A stretch of 57,292 bases of DNA from Chara braunii. Taxonomy: Eukaryota; Streptophyta; Charophyceae; Charales; Characeae. The translations under genes were made by a program, and so were the position numbers. The first letter of the stretch is position 1. Each line of letters starts with the position of its first letter. The notes below the pieces were generated by a model. It had not been told where the DNA came from. It was given only the letters and a program-made list of their open reading frames with translations, and ran no database searches. Where the stretch lies: positions 2,289,803 through 2,347,094 of the forward strand of contig BFEA01000179.1 of assembly GCA_003427395.1 (NCBI GenBank), written 5' to 3'. Positions 42,854 to 51,350 of the stretch are shown in pieces.

Positions 42854-43189
42854 ATGCCGATCGATGTCTACACTCCTGATGATGGAGAGAGCTTCTGTTT
42901 TGAGGTCTATCTAGACGAACAACAAGCGACTGTCATTGAGGCTGTGAGAGGATGCAACACTAGGCTAGGTAGGCACGACGAGATTGGCATGGTAGAGCAC
43001 TACCTTGAGCTTATACGAGCGGCTGCTTTTAGAGCAATTACATGTCAGATTAAGATTAGGCATCTGCTGGATTGCAAGAGTTCGGATGGCAGGAGAGTGA
43101 TGCTACATGCGAGAGATGAGACCATCCTATCTAGAGAGCGTCTTGCAGACAGTTTGGCTAGAGGCACTAGAGGCAGCCCAAGACAATGA
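42854..43189 (+). CDS. Pre-gag ORF3 (111 aa, different type)
   Basis: Starts three nucleotides after the ORF2 stop, same frame. It lacks RFLDT and the DGxxW ending. Visible features: YTPDDGESFCFEVYLDEQQA, a central RHDEIGMVEHYLEL, and LLDCKSSDGRRVMLHARDET. It is the best preserved pre-gag ORF, being open in both copies. A weak resemblance to the 84-aa ORF at 3152-3406 is possible. Its TGA overlaps the ATG at 43186 as ATGA, but that overlap is absent in the minus copy. Confidence 0.65.
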   Translation: MPIDVYTPDDGESFCFEVYLDEQQATVIEAVRGCNTRLGRHDEIGMVEHYLELIRAAAFRAITCQIKIRHLLDCKSSDGRRVMLHARDETILSRERLADSLARGTRGSPRQ

Positions 43190-43566
43190 TACTGGAGTGT
43201 GAAAACTCTATGTCAATTGAGACTGTGACCATTAGTATTGGATGGTTAGATAAAATAACTGAGACTGACAGTCTATTTGAGATATTGAGACACGACGTCT
43301 GTAAGGAAGGGCGTTTAGTATTCTATCTTCCAGTGGTCAGATTTCTCAAGACTGACGAGCTTGACGTCAGGGCTTATGCTCACGAAGGAATAGAAGAGGA
43401 AGAGGGTTATTTGAATTGCCTGAGGAGAGTGTATATTTACCTTTCAAGGGTAAGGGAGCTACTTCGAAGCTTGCATGAGAAAGTGACTTGGGGGAAACGA
43501 GTCAGGCAATTCGAAAGACTCCCTAGTTTTCTGACTACGGGTAGCTACACTGACAGGAGAGATTGA
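43186..43566 (+). CDS. Pre-gag ORF4 (domain copy 3, ends early)
   Basis: The first possible ATG (43186) overlaps the ORF3 stop. The Met at 43210 (MSIETVTIS) is the likelier start because other ORFs begin Met-Ser or Met-Pro and the ATG at 43186 is not conserved. It shows YLPVVRFLKTDELDVRAYAH, VTWGKRVRQFERLPS and GSYTDRRD, then TGA exactly where sibling domains have Trp. After the stop the frame continues APLLEAIAVV (compare WGPILNAVLR) and on to RPKTLFLETFVRRFEVQ. The minus copy also has TGA there, so the stop is old. Confidence 0.6.
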   Translation: MILECENSMSIETVTISIGWLDKITETDSLFEILRHDVCKEGRLVFYLPVVRFLKTDELDVRAYAHEGIEEEEGYLNCLRRVYIYLSRVRELLRSLHEKVTWGKRVRQFERLPSFLTTGSYTDRRD

Positions 43567-43729
43567 GCGCCTCTTCTAGAAGCTATTGCCGTGGTTGGTA
43601 AGGCAAGAGAGCATGACCTAGTCATGCGACCAAAGACGCTGTTTCTTGAGACCTTTGTACGTAGGTTTGAAGTTCAAGACGAAACTTCTACTGAGTTTTC
43701 CCTCACTTGACAATGGAAAGGAGCGTGTT

Positions 43730-44242
43730 ATGGCTGAGGGGCATGTTAGTTTCCTAGGAAGCAGGCATACTTGGAAGAAGGCTGAAGAAAAGGAATTACC
43801 AGACATTAATTTTTCAGTCATCTCACGCCTACTCCGGGATTTAAAGCCCTTCACGGTAGGAGGGGCGTTTCCTTATGAGATTGAGAGATACACTGTCTTG
43901 GTCATACCTGAAGCAGAGGAGAAAGTGTATGTGTTAGTAACTCGCTTCCTAGAGACCGACAAGTATGACGTGCGTATATACTCCCCAGTGACTAAGAAAA
44001 TTTGGCGGCGGTATACTGGATGTCACGAGTGGGCACTCAGACACGTCTACAGGAACGAACTCAAGAAGGAAGGTAAGAAAGCTACCTGGAGTGTGGAGCC
44101 TACTGAGTATGAGAATTTCCCAACTCCTCTTATTCCGAATAGCTTCGTCAACGGCGAGGACTGGGAGCCTATCCTTAATGCTGTTTTGAGAAATAGGAAG
44201 TGGAGCATTGTCAACATTGACGATTCAGGTCGGAAGACTTAG
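43730..44242 (+). CDS. Pre-gag ORF5 (domain copy 4, about 170 aa)
   Basis: The frame is open from 43646, but the first ATG in it is 43730 (MAEGHVSFLGSRHTWKKAEE), which I take as the start. It has a 45-residue N-terminal extension absent from the other copies, then FTVGGAFPYEIERYTVLVIP, VYVLVTRFLETDKYDVRIYS, a Trp-rich middle (KIWRRYTGCHEWALRHVY), ATWSVEPTEYENFPTPLIP and SFVNGEDWEPILNAVLRN, and a short tail. The minus copy has GTG at the start and a Trp-to-stop change near the end. Confidence 0.65.
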   Translation: MAEGHVSFLGSRHTWKKAEEKELPDINFSVISRLLRDLKPFTVGGAFPYEIERYTVLVIPEAEEKVYVLVTRFLETDKYDVRIYSPVTKKIWRRYTGCHEWALRHVYRNELKKEGKKATWSVEPTEYENFPTPLIPNSFVNGEDWEPILNAVLRNRKWSIVNIDDSGRKT

Positions 44243-44310
44243 TAGGCACTGGATGGGATTAGACGGATCGAAGATAAAGAAGAATCATGGGGGTCGCTAG
44301 GGGTTAGGCA

Positions 44311-44733
44311 ATGTCTGGATACTGCCCAAGAATCACGGCGACACTAGATGCCTTAGTTCCTTTTACCAGTGGAGGAGTTTTTTCCTACAAGATAGAGCGC
44401 GGCATATCCCTGGAGGAGAAACATGCACCTGGGAAGGCGTATGTCCTTGTAGTGAAGTTCCTTGACACTGGTGAATACGATATCCAGCCCTATGTTCCCT
44501 CACTGAGAGAGAAAGGGACAGATCGTGAGTCTCTTCGAAGTTGGATTAGTAATATAGTTAACCAAAAGAAGACCGAATTAGAAAGAAAAGGGATAAGAGT
44601 AGTTAGTAACTTGACACCGATTGTGTTTGATATGTTTCATGAGCCCCATCTGCCAGAAAGTTTTACTGACGGCAGGAATTGGGAACCAATTTTAAACGCA
44701 ATCATAAGAGAGAAAAGGTTTAGGAAGAAGTAG
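44311..44733 (+). CDS. Pre-gag ORF6 (domain copy 5, 140 aa)
   Basis: The last pre-gag ORF; its stop is 22 nt before the gag ATG. Domain blocks: LVPFTSGGVFSYKIERGISL, YVLVVKFLDTGEYDIQPYVP, SLREKGTDRESLRSW, then VVSNLTPIVFDMFHEPHLP and ESFTDGRNWEPILNAIIREK, ending in a basic RFRKK. The WS of other copies is replaced by VSNLTP. The close spacing to gag suggests both come from one RNA. Confidence 0.65.
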   Translation: MSGYCPRITATLDALVPFTSGGVFSYKIERGISLEEKHAPGKAYVLVVKFLDTGEYDIQPYVPSLREKGTDRESLRSWISNIVNQKKTELERKGIRVVSNLTPIVFDMFHEPHLPESFTDGRNWEPILNAIIREKRFRKK

Positions 44734-44755
44734 GAGCGTAATCGGTAAACTAGAC

Positions 44756-46744
44756 ATGATGGTCAAAGGACCGAACGCACGGCAGAGCCGTGCTAGTTCC
44801 TCTGCTGGGGATGGAGAAGTGACCACTACCGTGGTTCTTCGAGAGATGTTGAACCGAATAGAGGCCATGAAGACCGGGATGGACACTATAAATATCCGTC
44901 TGGACCTTCCAAGGGCTAAGGTACCTCCAGAGAACATACCCTGCTTTGATGGAACCAAGGTTAGGGAATTCTTGGAGGATTATGATGTCTTCGGTATGAG
45001 TCACGGTTGGTCGGACAAACAAAAGTTGAAAGCTCTGCTCGCCTGTGTTGAGCCTAAGATGAGGGTGTCAGTGACAAAGACGACACAAGGGCTGACAACA
45101 TGGGTCGAGGTTAGGCAAAAGATGCTGGAAGAGTATGCGAAGTATGACGTCCCAACGACCATGCAAAATTTGTTGGAAGTGCGACGCTCCAAGTACGCTA
45201 CCCTCGACCAATTTCAAGAAGACTTCGAGCGGGTTGCGCGGAGAGTACCCTTCCTAGATGCAGCCCATAAGTGTCATGTCCCACTGACGAACTTCGCAGA
45301 GGACGAGAGCAAGAGTGTGGTTAGCCGCGCTGCCCATTACCCTCTGAAGTGGGATGAAGTGGTTGAGATGGTCCGTGAGCTGCCTTCCGTGTCCAACAGA
45401 AAATGGTCTTTGGAACAGATGAAAGCAATCACTAGTGCAAGAGAAGGAAATGTTGAGGCAGCTACGGGAGGAAACTTGAAGGCCGATGAGATCCTTGGTC
45501 TTCTTGTTAAGCTTGGTAGCTTTGAAAAGTTAACCGTTCCTGCCCCAGCAACTCAAGCACTTGTTGGAGTCGAAGAAGGTAAGGAAGACAGAAAGAAGGA
45601 GAAGCAAAAGGAAGAGAGTGAGAGTGAGAGCGAGAGTAGTGATGAGGAAGACGCTAAGCGAAAGAGAAAAGAGAGGCAAAAGAAGAAGCGCGACCGGGAC
45701 TGGAAGAAAGATAATAAGAGCTGAGATTGGCAAAGGAGAGATGGCCCCTTCCGATGTTATTATTGTGACGAGGAAGGTCATACTCTAACCCGGTGCCCAA
45801 CACTAGAGAAAAAACTCGAAGAAGGGATTGTCAAGAAGAATGCCAATGGGCACATCTGTGATGCCAATTGGAACAAGGTAGACTTCCGAGTCAAAGGAGG
45901 AATGCGAGCAGTTATCCTAGAAAAGGCTAAGGTCAATAAGGATAAAAAAAAAAAGGCTAGGGTTAATGTTGTCACCTTTGACGGTATGCTACCTCCGGAG
46001 ATAGTGGCTCGAGACGACAATCCTGGAAACCAAAACCTGAATGTATCCCATATTAGCCACAGAGAGGTTGATGAGAAAAAGCGGGAGAAGGCTCAAAGAG
46101 AGCTAGACCAGTTGATTGATGGGACCAAGGACCTAGTGAAGGAAGGGAAAGGAAAGGAAGCTGCAGGGAAAAAGAGGAAGGTGGTCTTGAGATCTGAGGT
46201 CGAGAAGGGTGTCTCGATAGATGAAGTAGTAAAGAAACTATTTGAGGAAACCGAGATCACTCTATCTTGGAACGAGGCAGTAGCCTTGGTGCCAAAGTTT
46301 AGGGAAGCGCTCAAAAAGATGGTTGAGAGGCGGAAGGTAGAAATCAATAGCCTAGGACTCTTCCCTCAGCATGTGGAAAGAGCCTCGCCTGGGACCAAGA
46401 TGAGGTTTGGCAACATGTCGTGTGACTACTTGAATATCTTCGTAAACGACGTGAAGGTTAGAGCCCTAATGGACTCTGGGGCCGAGATGGTGCTTATGTT
46501 CTCGGCCACGATGAGATCATGTGGGCTTGGAATAGATAGGAAAGTCAACCACCAGCTCTCCAATATAGCCGGATTCCTACCATTGGAGGGATTCATTGAT
46601 GATCTACCTATCCGAATTGGGACTTTACGGGCCGAGATCCTCTGTTTTGTGGTCCCCAACTTGGATCATGACTGCATTCTCGGAGCCCCTTTCCCACATA
46701 GAATGGAGGCTTGCGCGTTCTTTGACCATGATGGGGCGGCCTGA
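44756..46744 (+). pseudogene. gag: gag-protease ORF with one internal stop
   Basis: One frame of 662 codons broken only by TGA at 45722-45724, where the minus copy has CGA. Gag: a coiled N-terminus (LREMLNRIEAMKTGMDTINI), capsid-like helices (YDVFGMSHGWSDKQKLKALL, TTWVEVRQKMLEEYAKY, YATLDQFQEDFERVARRVPF), an acidic then basic tail. Just after the TGA is the CCHC knuckle CYYCDEEGHTLTRC (45755-45796). A lysine-rich region follows. The aspartic protease has ALMDSGAEMVLMF (catalytic Asp 46472-46474) and CILGAPF. The frame ends in TGA at 46742-46744, a stop shared with the minus copy. The start is ATGATG at 44756. Confidence 0.85.
46742..46744 (+). promoter_or_regulatory. Shared in-frame UGA between protease and linker
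   Basis: The stop codon is UGA followed by C in both copies (UGA CUU here, UGA CUC in the minus copy). The same frame then continues conserved as LSLQDP...QEQAF. It is either an old CGA-to-TGA mutation inherited by both copies or a leaky stop used to limit pol. Confidence 0.45.
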
Positions 46745-47076
46745 CTTTCGCTCCAGGATCCTAACAATGATCAAGAACAGGCTTTTGGGATAAGTGACAG
46801 ACATCATCCTCGTCATCAGCGACATGTTAATTCTCTTAAGCATAAAGAATCTGACAAGTTGATTGAGGAAGTACGAGCAAAGCTGAAAAAAAATGGAATA
46901 ATAGACGAGAAGACAACGATTAGAGCAAATGATATCGGTAAGATGCTCAAGCTCCTGGATAAAGAAAAGGAGTTGGGTGACAAAAGAGAGATGGAAGGAT
47001 TCAAGGATGTTGTGAGGGCGGCAAAAGCTGATACGATGCAACTCACCTTCTCTGCAACTGGACCTTTTTTAGGAAA
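46745..47076 (+). CDS. Protease-RT linker in the gag frame
   Basis: Continues in the same frame as gag-protease: LSLQDP, then DRHHPRHQRHVNSLKHKESD, LIEEVRAKLKKNGIIDEKTT, IGKMLKLLDKEKELGDK, FKDVVRAAKADTMQLTFSAT. It runs past the slippery site to a stop at 47137. It is charged and helical-looking, with no known domain. No indels separate it from the minus copy, so it was under coding constraint. Confidence 0.6.
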
Positions 47077-47133
47077 ATGGTCACCGGATCTAAGAGGAAG
47101 TATAAGCGTAAGGGGGTTAAGAAGAATCCGGTG
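47065..47133 (+). promoter_or_regulatory. Candidate -1 programmed frameshift signal
   Basis: U UUU UUA at 47065-47071 is exactly in the X XXY YYZ phase of the upstream frame (codons CCU UUU UUA). After a 10-nt spacer come CACCGGAT (47082-47089) and its complement ATCCGGTG (47126-47133), a perfect 8-bp stem with a 36-nt loop and two possible G-U pairs below it. RT continues in the -1 frame (AGG AAA AUG GUC ACC). The minus copy keeps the heptamer, phase and both arms. Confidence 0.65.
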
Positions 47134-48724
47134 GTAGTCTTGATAGAAAAGGACTATAATGAAGCATTAGAGAAGGAAAGGAAGATAATTCAAGGGTTAA
47201 GAGAGGCTGCATTAAAAGGAAGAAGGATTACCAGAAAGGTTCAAGATAATGAAGGTAGGAACCGATGACCTCCTCCTGCCGGCTGAGAGAGATTTCATAT
47301 GTGAATTATGTCAAGAGTACAATGGTGCCTTTTCCTTTAATGATGAGGGGAGGGGACGACTAGACGTTGACATGATCAAGATGGTCAAGATTTGGACCGT
47401 CCCTCATACGCCTTGGAATGATAGACCCACGAAATATGCTCAAAAGGAAGAAAAAGAAGTAATGGAGTACATAAACCAGAAAATCGCATCCAACGTTGCA
47501 GAACCAGCGGATGGTGCTTATGCCAATCACTGGTTTTGTTTTTGGAAGCCAGGAGGAGGTCTGCGCTGGATACAAAATTTGCAGAAGTTGAATTCGGTAA
47601 CTGTTCACGATGCGGGTAGCTTACCGAACGCGGATTTGTTGGCCGAGTCTTTCGCTGGAAGAAGCATTTACTCCCTAGTAGACTTGTACTCTAGCTATGA
47701 CCAGTTTCCCATAGATCCTACTAGTCGACCTATGACCGCCATGCACACACCTAGGGGCCTCATACAAATGTGTGTGGTGCCTCAAGGGTGGACGAATGGG
47801 GTCGCAGTTATCCAGCGAGACATGCTGAAGGTCATGGAGGACATATGCCCAGAGGTAACATTCTCATACATCGATGACAATCTAGTTAAAGGACCGAAGG
47901 AAAAAGATGAGACCTTAGTGGATGGTCGAGTTAGGCGGTTAGTGTGGGAACATGCGCAGGGAGTGGCGAAAGTACTAGAAAGGTTGTTTATGTACAATCT
48001 AACAGCTAGCGGACCGAAATCACTACTGTTCCAAAGGGAGGTAACGATCTTGGGTTTCAGTTGTTTGGAAGGGAGAAACCCCGATCCTAAGAAGGTGGAT
48101 AAAATCATGAACTGGCTTATGCCTCTAAGGACGGTTGGGGAAGTAAGGAGCTTCCTAGGGGTCTGCAACTTCCGGCAGATCTTCATCCCCGGGTTTGCCA
48201 AGATAGTCGAGCCCCTTAGAGAGATGGTACGAAAAGGAGCTAGCTTAGAGTGGTCTGACCAAAGAGAGAAGGTTGCGCGGACACTTCAAGATAAGTTAAG
48301 AGATGGCGGGGTCGTATTAGGAGTACCTTACTTCGACGATGAAAGGGAGCGGCCCTTCATCATTGAAGCTAACGGCGACCCGATAGCATTAGGAGGAGTG
48401 TTCGTGCAGCGAGATGAGAATGGTAAAGAAAGGCCACTTAGATTTGAGAGTCGCACCCTTAATTCGGTTGAGAGAGGCTATATCCAGTTTAGGAAGGAGC
48501 TTCTGGCAATCCTGCATTGTCTCAGAGTGTTCAGAAACTACATTATGAGACGAAGATTCATCATAAGAACGGATTCCACGGCAGTAATTGCGGTTGTTAA
48601 GAGACATCAGCAAATAGATGCTACGGTCAGTAGGTGGATAACTCATAAATGGACGTATGGTTTTGTATTAGAAAAGGTACCTACTGATAAGAATAGAGCT
48701 GATGGGTTAAGCCGCGTGGAATGA
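47077..48724 (+). pseudogene. pol: Reverse transcriptase and RNase H, plus copy
   Basis: In the -1 frame from the slippery site: KRKYKRKGVKKNPVVVLIEK, then ALKGRRIT. A 2-bp deletion near 47233 relative to the minus copy moves the frame, and from 47249 it is open for 491 codons. RT: RWIQNLQKLNSVTVHDAGS, SIYSLVDLYSSYDQF (first Asp), TAMHTPRGLIQMCVVPQGW, YIDD at 47867-47878, and the thumb RSFLGVCNFRQIFIPGFAK. RNase H: PFIIEANGDPIALGGVFVQR, RGYIQFRKELLAILHCLR, IIRTDSTAV and KNRADGLSR. The first RNase H position has Glu-Ala-Asn where many gypsy elements have Asp-Ala-Ser. It ends at TGA 48722-48724; the integrase continues in the same frame. Confidence 0.88.
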
Positions 48725-50368
48725 GGATCGATAGATGATGAATCTCTTGAGGAGGCACCTTTCGTTGACGAATTCCTTATGGGGGACGATGATGAAAGGC
48801 TACCTCCTGCTCCCAATTGTTATACGGCCTCAACTATGGCAACCAGTAGGGAAGACTGCTGGGGAGAAAAGGAAGATCCCTACCTCCACTACCTCTTGAT
48901 TCAAGAGGATGAGGAAGAAGGGTGGTATGGGATGGTAAAACAGACCGATGTTGCAACCCATGAGCTGGCTGAGAGTTCAAGAATGGTTAAGCGTCGATTG
49001 AATGAGATAGAGGATGGGTCAGAAGATTTAGAACAGAGTAAGGATGATGAGGGAAGGTTTAGAAAGAAAGAATACGATGGAGAATATAAGAGGATCGGTA
49101 TGGTGATGGGCAATAATCACTTGAACGAGTTCTACCATGAGAAAACAAAGAGGACCTTTAGACTACGTAGGGGTCACCTTTTTGTGGATGCTAAGGAAGG
49201 ATTACCGCCGCTGAGAGTGATGTGTGGAAGAGAAAGGCAACTAGATGTGATCGCCGCGCTGCATGAAGGTCTAGTAGAGTGTCATAGGGGTGTTGATACT
49301 ACATACTATAAAGTATCTCGATTATATCACTGGGATAGTCTGAGGGATATAGTTATGAGATACTGTAAGTCGTGTGAAGCCTGTCAGAAAAGATCATCTA
49401 TGAGACAGATTGAACCCTTATACCTCACTGTTCTTGTTGAGCCTGGTAGTACTGTTCACCTTGATCTAATTACTATGCCACCTGGTAAGGATGAAATGAA
49501 ATATATACTAAATATGAGAGATAATATGTCTGGTTATGTTGAAGCAAACGCCATCCGTAAGAAAACCGCTAAAACAGTGGCAGATTGTATCGAGGAAATC
49601 TACCTAAGGTACCCCTTCATACGTGAGTTTGTGGCTGCTCAGGGATAGAAATTCAAGAACGAGATGGTCAGAAAACTCATGTTCAGACTTGGAGTCAGAG
49701 TCAGATTTGTGACACCATATCATCCTCAGGCTAATGCACCAGTGGAAAGAGGTCACAGGACTCTAAAGGATGCTATATCAAAATGGTGCCGAGGTGATTC
49801 CTGAAGCTGACCATCCTTCTTGAGAGCGGTTGTCTATGCTGACAATTGGACTGTCAAACGGATTACAGGTTATGCACTTGTTACACTCTGGTACGACCGG
49901 TATGCTACTTCTCCCATTGAGAACTTGGTTGAGACATGGACCCATGAGGCACAGAGAGAGTCATACTCCACACAGGAGTTGCTGAGATTGAGGATCAGGC
50001 GGATGAAGGAAGTGGATGAGGCCATAATCGAGGCCACAAAGAGGATGTCAGACAGCAGGTTATCTGACCAGACACGATGGAACAGCAAGAGGTACATCAG
50101 AAAGGAACGACTTCAGGTCGGGGATATTGTACTTCTGCATGATACATTTCTCGAGACGCAGTGGACCAAGAGATTGGAGGCCAGGTGGATGGGACCTTTC
50201 AGGATCTTCAGAGAGGTTGAAGGCAAGACCTATGAGTTAGTAGCGATTGATGGAACAAAATCCTATGGTATAGTGTCCGGCTCCCGGCTCCGAAAATTCA
50301 TACTCAGAGATGCAGATTTGATTTCGAGTTCGGGCAAATTGATGGGGCGAGGCCCTAGACCCGTCTAG
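48725..50368 (+). pseudogene. pol: Integrase, plus copy, three or more stops
   Basis: Same frame as RNase H. An acidic spacer (SIDDESLEEAPFVDEF) leads to the HHCC zinc domain (LHEGLVECHRG ... YCKSCEACQKR). The catalytic core has VHLDLITMP (first Asp). REFVAAQG then stands where a second Asp is expected, with Ala instead and a TAG right after (49646-49648). PYHPQANAPVERGHRTLKDA supplies the Glu. Two further TGA codons (49802 and 49808) precede FLRAVVYADNWTVKRITGYA. The C-terminal GPY/F module is ARWMGPFRIFREVEGKTYEL, ending GRGPRPV. All the stops are explained by single transitions from CGA, TGG or CAG. No chromodomain follows. Confidence 0.85.
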
Positions 50369-50469
50369 CATCAACCTGAACATGCTGGGTCGTGGCCAGT
50401 GTGCCCTCAACATTGGTAAGGACGTGGTTAGTGTGCCAACCTCGGGATAATTATATGTTGGGATATGGC

Positions 50470-51350
50470 CAGTGTGCCGCCAGCTACAGACGATGACGAT
50501 ATGTTGGGACGTGGACAGTGTGCCGCCAGCTTCAGACGATGATTTCATGCTGGGACGTGGACCTGTCTCTTATACACATCTAGATGTGTATAAGAGACAG
50601 GTTGGGACGTGGACAGTGTGCCGCCAGCTTCAGACGATGATTTCATGCTGGGACGTGGACAGTGTTGCCGCCAGCTACAGATGACGACGATATGCTGGGA
50701 CGTGGACAGTGTTGCCGCCAGCTACAGATGACAACGATATGCTGGGACGTGGACAGTGTTGCCGCCAGCTACAGATGACGACGATATGCTGGGACGCTGA
50801 CAGTGTTGCCGTCAGCTACAGATGATGATGATATGCTGGAACGTGGACAGTGTGCCGCCAGCTACTGATGGTGATATGCTGGGACGTGACAGTGTGCCGT
50901 CACCTACTGATGATGATATGATGGGACGTGGACAGTGTGCCGCCAGCTACTGATGATGATATGCTGGGACGTGGACAGTGTGCCGCCAACTACTGATGAT
51001 GATATGCTGGGACGTGNGGACGTGGACAGTGTGCCGCCAGCTACTGATGATGATATGCTGGGACGTGGACAGTGTGCCGCCAACTACTGATGATGATATG
51101 CTGGGACGTGGATAGTGTGCCGCCAGCTACTGATGATGATATGCTGGGACGTGGACAGTGTTGCCGCCAGCTACTGCTGATAATTATGTGCTGGGATGTG
51201 ACCAGTGAGCCGCTGACTATGGATGATGATATGCTGGGAAGTGGACAGTGTGCCGCCAGCTACTATTGATGATGATTATTTGTGGTCAGTGAGCCGCCAA
51301 CTATGGATGATGATTATACGCTGGGACGTGGCCCGTATGCCACCAGCTGT
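50470..51350 (+). repeat. 43-bp minisatellite after pol (47-bp variants)
   Basis: About 18 units with GCTGGGACGTGGACAGTGTG and CCGCCAGCTACTGATGATGA. It holds the second adapter artefact (50503-50660) and a single N at 51017 between two GGACGTG words, so its length is not reliable. Confidence 0.88.
50503..50660. other. Assembly artefact: adapter between duplicated 60-bp segments
   Basis: 50563-50600 is the same 38-bp adapter palindrome as at 28582. The 60 bp before (50503-50562) recur exactly after it (50601-50660). Translated, the adapter gives the tell-tale SYTHLDVYKRQ peptide. Confidence 0.97.

Noticed and set aside
43624-43710. Separate small ORF starting MRPKTLFLETF
   Set aside because: It is in the same frame as ORF4 and reads as the tail beyond its early TGA, so it is not an independent gene.
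46745-47072. Intron between protease and RT, using the TTTTTTAG as a 3' splice site
   Set aside because: The stretch is a conserved open frame in both copies with no indels, and I saw no good donor. A frameshift explains the frames better. Transcript data could still overturn this.
43564-49810. UGA reassigned as a sense codon
   Set aside because: Several stops are UGA, but one is TAG, the minus copy has CGA at 45722, and CpG decay explains the pattern.
50472-50684. ORF across the minisatellite
   Set aside because: Contains the translated sequencing adapter.
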